A DNA stretch of 7,007 nucleotides from Candidatus Nealsonbacteria bacterium RIFCSPLOWO2_01_FULL_38_120. Its GTDB lineage: Bacteria; Patescibacteriota; Minisyncoccia; Minisyncoccales; GWA2-38-27. The notes beneath the pieces are model-generated. The model worked only from the letters and a program-made list of their open reading frames with translations. It was not told the DNA's origin and did no database searches. The DNA lies in NCBI GenBank assembly GCA_001821475.1, contig MHMF01000023.1, positions 4,013 to 11,019 of the forward strand, given 5' to 3'. How positions within the stretch are numbered: position 1 is the stretch's first letter; each line of letters opens with the position of its first letter. Positions 4,927-7,007 of the stretch are shown here, piece after piece. Both the position numbers and the translations under genes were made by a program.

Positions 4927-4956
4927 ATTATACCTTGAGCTGCTAAATTCCTTCAA
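4927..4956 (-). promoter_or_regulatory. Promoter for the DUF5679 gene, located in element E3
   Basis: Minus strand: TTGAAG (4956-4951), 18-base spacer, perfect TATAAT (4932-4927), with a second TATAAT overlapping it (4927-4922). The ATG at 4918 is eight bases beyond the first box, so the transcript would have a leader of about two bases. The -35 and the spacer lie within the E3 arm. Confidence 0.55.
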
Positions 4957-5098
4957 CTCTTTATGCTTCGGTTTGGGCTGCGCCTTTGAAAAAATTTTTT
5001 GGCGGATTTTATTCTTCGGTATGCCTTAAAATTTTTTCTTCAGCTCGCCTTCGAACCAAAACAAAATAGTCATAAAATAATTTAGCAACTCAAAGTAT
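4930..5098. repeat. Inverted-repeat element E3 (169 bp), upstream of the DUF5679 gene
   Basis: Outer arms 4930-4949 and 5079-5098 (ACCTTGAGCTGCTAAATT and near-complement) pair fully when G-U pairs are allowed on the minus-strand transcript. The ends match those of E1 and E2. Inside, AAAAAATTTTTTGGC (about 4990-5004) pairs with GCCTTAAAATTTTTT (about 5023-5037), and outside that are loosely complementary GGTTTGGGCTGCGCC and GGCGAGCTGAAG-type tracts. The interior differs from E1 and E2, so only the termini are conserved. It holds no gene. Confidence 0.7.
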
Positions 5099-5252
5099 TT
5101 AACGATGATTTATTTACTCTGGTTAGAATAAATAGTAGCTAAATCGACCTTTTGAGGATTACGCCCCAAATTGTATTATTATATAATACCCTATATTAAG
5201 CCAAAAAGCCAGTCAAGGGACAAACAAGGACTTTGCCATCAATCCTAAAATC
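5099..5252. other. Gene-free spacer between E3 and the mnmA 3' palindrome
   Basis: No open frame of interest on either strand. An AT-rich GTATTATTATATAATAC tract (5173-5189) is nearly symmetrical and contains TATAAT on the plus strand. TTGACT occurs on the minus strand at 5216-5211, but its spacing to any -10-like hexamer is poor. I see no identifiable RNA here. Confidence 0.4.
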
Positions 5253-5300
5253 CAAAGCGGAGTATATCAGCCACGATCGTGGCTGATATACTCCGCTTTG
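5253..5300. repeat. 48-bp perfect palindrome abutting the mnmA stop codon
   Basis: Twenty-four-base arms with no loop, centred between 5276 and 5277. The centre is CCACGATCGTGG (5271-5282) and the arms run CAAAGCGGAGTATATCAG outward. It begins at the base after the mnmA TAG (5301-5303). As RNA it would form a very stable 3'-end hairpin, though no strong U-run follows, so termination is possible rather than clear. The same 12-bp centre occurs in the palindrome upstream of mnmA. Confidence 0.92.
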
Positions 5301-6698
5301 CTATTTGATTATTCCTCCGCCTAAAAGCTCTTCGCCTCTGTAGAAAACAGCTGATTGTCCCGAAGTGATTGCTTTCTGAGAACTCGCGAATACAACTTTA
5401 ATTTCTTTTTGTTTTATCCCTTTTGCGATAACGGCTGGGCAAAATTCCTGCCGATATCTTATTTTTATTTTTACTTTCAATGGAAATTCCGGCCCTTTTC
5501 CGGAAATCCAATTTACATCTCTGGCAACCATCTCTTTTCTGAATAAATCTTTTTCGTTTTGAGTGACAATTAAAATATTTTTCTTCGCATCCTTATCTAA
5601 AACATAAAAAGGTAATACCGCCTTCACCTCGCCGAAGCCCGCAAGGACGGAGACAGGCTTCGCTCGGCTTCGGCGAGGCAAGCCCGCCAACCCATCAGAG
5701 ACCCGGTCTCTGATATTTATCCCCTTCCTCTGACCGATTGTGTAAAACCACAAACCAAGATGCTCGCCGATAATATTTCCTTTTGTGTCAATAATTTTCC
5801 CGATCCTTGGCTTGAAATTTATATCGCAAAAATCTTTCATTGTGGATCTTACAAAACAAATTTCTTGCGACTCGGCTGCCTCGGCAGTAGGCAAATTGAA
5901 CTTTCTTGCCATTTCTCTTACTTCGCTTTTAAGATAGCCCCCGATTGGAAATAAAATTCTGGAAAGCTGTTTTTGATTCAGCTTCCACAAAAAATACGAC
6001 TGATCTTTATTCTCATCTCTCCCCTTTAACAACCCATACCCATAGTTTAGAATTTTGGATCCTTCGCTTCGCTCAGGACCTAACGATTCTTGAGATTTGA
6101 GACAACCCCCACCCCTCCTCCCATCCGATGACCATCGGATGGGAGGATTGAGGAGGGGGTATAAATCGTCGCGAAACGACTCCTTAATTTTTATTTTTGA
6201 TTTTTGGCCGCCTGCAACGCCTTCGGCGTAGCCGATGCGAGCAGGATTTTTAATTTTACAATAATGTCCCGTGGCGACATAGTCCGCTCCCATTGCCATC
6301 GCTTTTTCAATAAACAGCCCTAATTTGATTTCTTTATTACAAACAACGCAGGGATTGGGCGTTCTGCCCGCCTTCAGCTCGCTTAGAAAATAATCAACCA
6401 CTTTTTTCCTGAAGTCCTTTTCAAAATTAAAAACATAAAAAGGAATTTTTAATTTTTCCGCCACTGACCGCGCTCTATTCTCCGCTTCCGACGAACAGCA
6501 CCTGTTTTCAAATCTGTACAAGTCCGCTTTCTTATCTGTGTAAATCTGTGTGGAACCCCGAAGGGACGACCAAAATTTCATAAAAACGCCGATAACATCA
6601 AAACCGGCCTTTTTGAGCAAGACCGCGGCAACCGAAGAATCCACCCCGCCGGACATTGCTACGATAACTTTCTTTCTATCCTCCAATTTGTTAGGCAT
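5301..6698 (-). CDS. mnmA: tRNA-specific 2-thiouridylase MnmA, with in-frame repeat insertions
   Basis: A 465-aa enzyme (usual length about 350-380) that activates U34 of tRNA-Lys/Glu/Gln with ATP and replaces its 2-oxygen by sulfur. The PP-loop SGGVDSS is at 16-22. NPCVVCN (115-121) holds the catalytic Cys120, and SQEICFV (277-283) its partner Cys281. FYTIGQRKG (318-326), PFYVLDKD (363-370), IRYRQ and the C-terminal AITSGQSAVFY-GGG close the family pattern. Cys117 makes a C-x-x-C plus C set, the arrangement linked to [4Fe-4S] MnmA enzymes. Excess length sits in three blocks: about 44-63, 150-223 and 329-361, each coded by palindromic or repetitive DNA, all in frame. The ATG at 6698 fits the family N-terminus; an upstream TTG at 6725 falls in a palindrome arm and is rejected. 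A 50-bp palindrome precedes it and a 48-bp one follows. No Shine-Dalgarno is present. All key residues are intact, so it is probably functional. Confidence 0.95.
   Translation of the reverse strand: MPNKLEDRKKVIVAMSGGVDSSVAAVLLKKAGFDVIGVFMKFWSSLRGSTQIYTDKKADLYRFENRCCSSEAENRARSVAEKLKIPFYVFNFEKDFRKKVVDYFLSELKAGRTPNPCVVCNKEIKLGLFIEKAMAMGADYVATGHYCKIKNPARIGYAEGVAGGQKSKIKIKESFRDDLYPLLNPPIRWSSDGRRGGGCLKSQESLGPERSEGSKILNYGYGLLKGRDENKDQSYFLWKLNQKQLSRILFPIGGYLKSEVREMARKFNLPTAEAAESQEICFVRSTMKDFCDINFKPRIGKIIDTKGNIIGEHLGLWFYTIGQRKGINIRDRVSDGLAGLPRRSRAKPVSVLAGFGEVKAVLPFYVLDKDAKKNILIVTQNEKDLFRKEMVARDVNWISGKGPEFPLKVKIKIRYRQEFCPAVIAKGIKQKEIKVVFASSQKAITSGQSAVFYRGEELLGGGIIK
5616..5714. repeat. Palindromic insertion 3 inside mnmA (residues about 329-361)
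   Basis: Two inverted repeats: CCTCGCCGAAGCC (5627-5639) with GGCTTCGGCGAGG (5666-5678), and ATCAGAGACC (5694-5703) with GGTCTCTGAT (5705-5714). They encode the Arg/Gly/Ala-rich stretch RDRVSDGLAGLPRRSRAKPV and what follows, placed between GQRKGINI and PFYVLDKD, which are nearly adjacent in ordinary MnmA. GC content is visibly higher than in the surrounding gene. Confidence 0.65.
6029..6251. repeat. Palindromic/repeat insertion 2 inside mnmA (residues about 150-223)
   Basis: About 70 extra codons between GHYCKI and LLKGRDENKDQSYFL. The DNA contains a 15-bp inverted repeat with two-base loop (6116-6130 with 6133-6147; CCTCCCATCCGATG core), a CGCC/GGCG hairpin inside a CCTGC/GCAGG pair (6211-6245), and a GGATCCTTCGCTTCGCTCAGG tract (6058-6078) that encodes GPERSEGSK on the minus strand. 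The frame is preserved through all of it. Confidence 0.65.
6510..6569. repeat. Repeat-like insertion 1 inside mnmA (residues about 44-63)
   Basis: Codes SSLRGSTQIYTDKKADLYRF between FMKFW and ENRCCS. It contains the direct repeat ATCTGTGT (6534-6541 and 6544-6551), a third partial AATCTGT (6511-6517), and a small CCCCGAAGGG hairpin (6556-6565). The evidence that it is inserted comes from comparison with the family as I remember it, and is weaker than for the other two blocks. Confidence 0.45.
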
Positions 6699-6713
6699 AC
6701 TTTTTTTAAAATA

Positions 6714-6763
6714 ATTTATCGTCAATTAAAAACCACGATCGTGGTTTTTAATTGACGATAAAT
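6714..6763. repeat. 50-bp perfect palindrome in the mnmA leader
   Basis: Twenty-five-base arms with no loop, centred between 6738 and 6739. The centre CCACGATCGTGG (6733-6744) is identical to that of the palindrome after mnmA, while the arms (ATTTATCGTCAATTAAAAA) are unrelated. It ends 15 bases before the mnmA ATG, so if the promoter at 6818-6846 is right it forms a hairpin in the mRNA leader just above the start codon. Confidence 0.92.
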
Positions 6764-6817
6764 ATTTAGGAACGTTGTTTTTAGCGACAAATCTTAATCT
6801 AATTTACTATGTTAAAA

Positions 6818-6846
6818 ATTATAAAGCAAAATCAATTTTTAAGCAA
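6818..6846 (-). promoter_or_regulatory. Candidate promoter for mnmA
   Basis: Minus strand: TTGCTT (6846-6841), 17-base spacer, perfect TATAAT (6823-6818). Predicted start is near 6811, giving a leader of about 113 bases that includes the 50-bp palindrome. The -35 overlaps the T-run of the terminator just upstream, so the preceding unit ends where this one begins. Confidence 0.55.
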
Positions 6847-6890
6847 AAAAAAGAGGGGCAGTCCGATGTTCATTGATTGGACTGCCCCTT
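6845..6890 (-). terminator. Rho-independent terminator of a unit entering from the right edge
   Basis: AGGGGCAGTCC (6854-6864) pairs with GGACTGCCCCT (6879-6889) across a 14-base loop. On the minus strand the stem is followed by eight T (6852-6845). This is a textbook shape and indicates minus-strand transcription arriving from beyond 6890. Confidence 0.85.
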
Positions 6891-7007
6891 GCCGCTAAAT
6901 GCTTATGCGGATGTCGGACATCTACACAATGTTTAGCAGCCTAGAGCGAGAAACGCGCAATCTGCCGAATCGCGGTGGTCAGTTAGCCTGGAATTGATTC
7001 GCGACAA
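6891..7007 (-). other. GC-richer right edge: possible 3' end of an unidentified gene or structured RNA
   Basis: GC is visibly higher than in the adjoining spacer. On the minus strand one frame is open from the edge to a TAA at 6933-6935, ending LTDHRDSADCAFLALGC; I do not recognise it. Between it and the terminator, GCTGCTAAA (6940-6932) pairs with TTTAGCGGC (6899-6891), enclosing a 13-bp palindrome GATGTCGGACATC (6910-6922). It could be a gene tail, the end of an insertion sequence, or the 3' part of a small RNA. The window is too short to decide. Confidence 0.3.

Noticed and set aside
5173..5216. Promoter on the minus strand in the spacer (TTGACT at 5216-5211)
   Set aside because: The nearest TATAAT-like hexamers sit 15 or 22 bases away with poor matches, and no gene starts within the following 250 bases before E3.
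6699..6725. Longer mnmA start at the TTG at 6725
   Set aside because: It would start inside the arm of the 50-bp palindrome and add nine residues (MTINYFKKS) with no family match. The ATG at 6698 gives the expected short lead-in to the PP-loop.
6899..6994. Plus-strand frame beginning ATGCTTATGCGG near 6899
   Set aside because: It closes after about 32 codons, lies over the paired stem and the palindrome, and has no recognisable motif.

Overview
The window looks like a piece of a Candidate Phyla Radiation (Patescibacteria/Parcubacteria-type) bacterial genome. The base composition is AT-rich. Genes are small and mostly stand alone on the minus strand. No start codon has a convincing Shine-Dalgarno sequence. 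Several proteins are of kinds I associate with these genomes: a short zinc-type bL28, a DUF5679 mini zinc ribbon, a stand-alone ComEC-type metallo-hydrolase, and an adenylate-kinase-like protein with an N-terminal extension. This placement is inferred from gene character, since no rRNA is present. Stops TAA, TAG and TGA all occur at natural protein ends, so nothing suggests UGA recoding.

Layout. Bases 19-630 (-) encode an intramembrane site-2 protease of family M50. It is divergent from a plus-strand unit of rpmB (bL28, 765-953) and tRNA-Pro(GGG) (958-1028) that ends at a 20-bp-stem terminator. Bases 1082-1475 are gene-free and hold two inverted-repeat elements. Bases 1476-2346 (-) encode a two-gene module: a small protein followed, with an 8-base overlap, by an AbiEii-type nucleotidyltransferase. 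This is a probable toxin-antitoxin or abortive-infection pair. Bases 2483-3553 (-) encode an adenylate-kinase-like NMP kinase. Bases 3560-3698 are a nested inverted repeat built from ACTCAAA units. Bases 3718-4593 (-) encode a membrane-anchored metallo-beta-lactamase-fold protein. Bases 4631-4731 hold a 52-bp palindrome and a terminator. Bases 4757-4918 (-) encode a 53-aa DUF5679 protein that was not called as a longer open frame. Bases 4919-5300 are gene-free. Bases 5301-6698 (-) encode MnmA, the tRNA 2-thiouridylase. The last 240 bases hold the likely mnmA promoter, a terminator that belongs to something beyond the right edge, and a GC-richer stretch.

The most striking content is the dispersed palindromic DNA rather than any single gene. 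(1) mnmA is bracketed by two perfect palindromes of 48 and 50 bp. Their arms differ but their 12-bp centre is identical (CCACGATCGTGG). (2) mnmA itself seems to carry three in-frame insertions built of palindromes and repeats that are translated. (3) Three 112-169-bp inverted-repeat elements share the same ends. Two of them flank the toxin-antitoxin-like pair, and two end in a TATAAT box directly upstream of a gene. (4) A fourth inverted repeat shares an inner arm segment with that family. Together these suggest a genome shaped by small palindromic elements that act as terminators, portable promoters and protein-coding insertions.

The genes do not form one pathway. rpmB, tRNA-Pro and mnmA serve translation. 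The NMP kinase serves nucleotide metabolism. The M50 protease and the MBL protein act at the membrane. The AbiEii pair is accessory.
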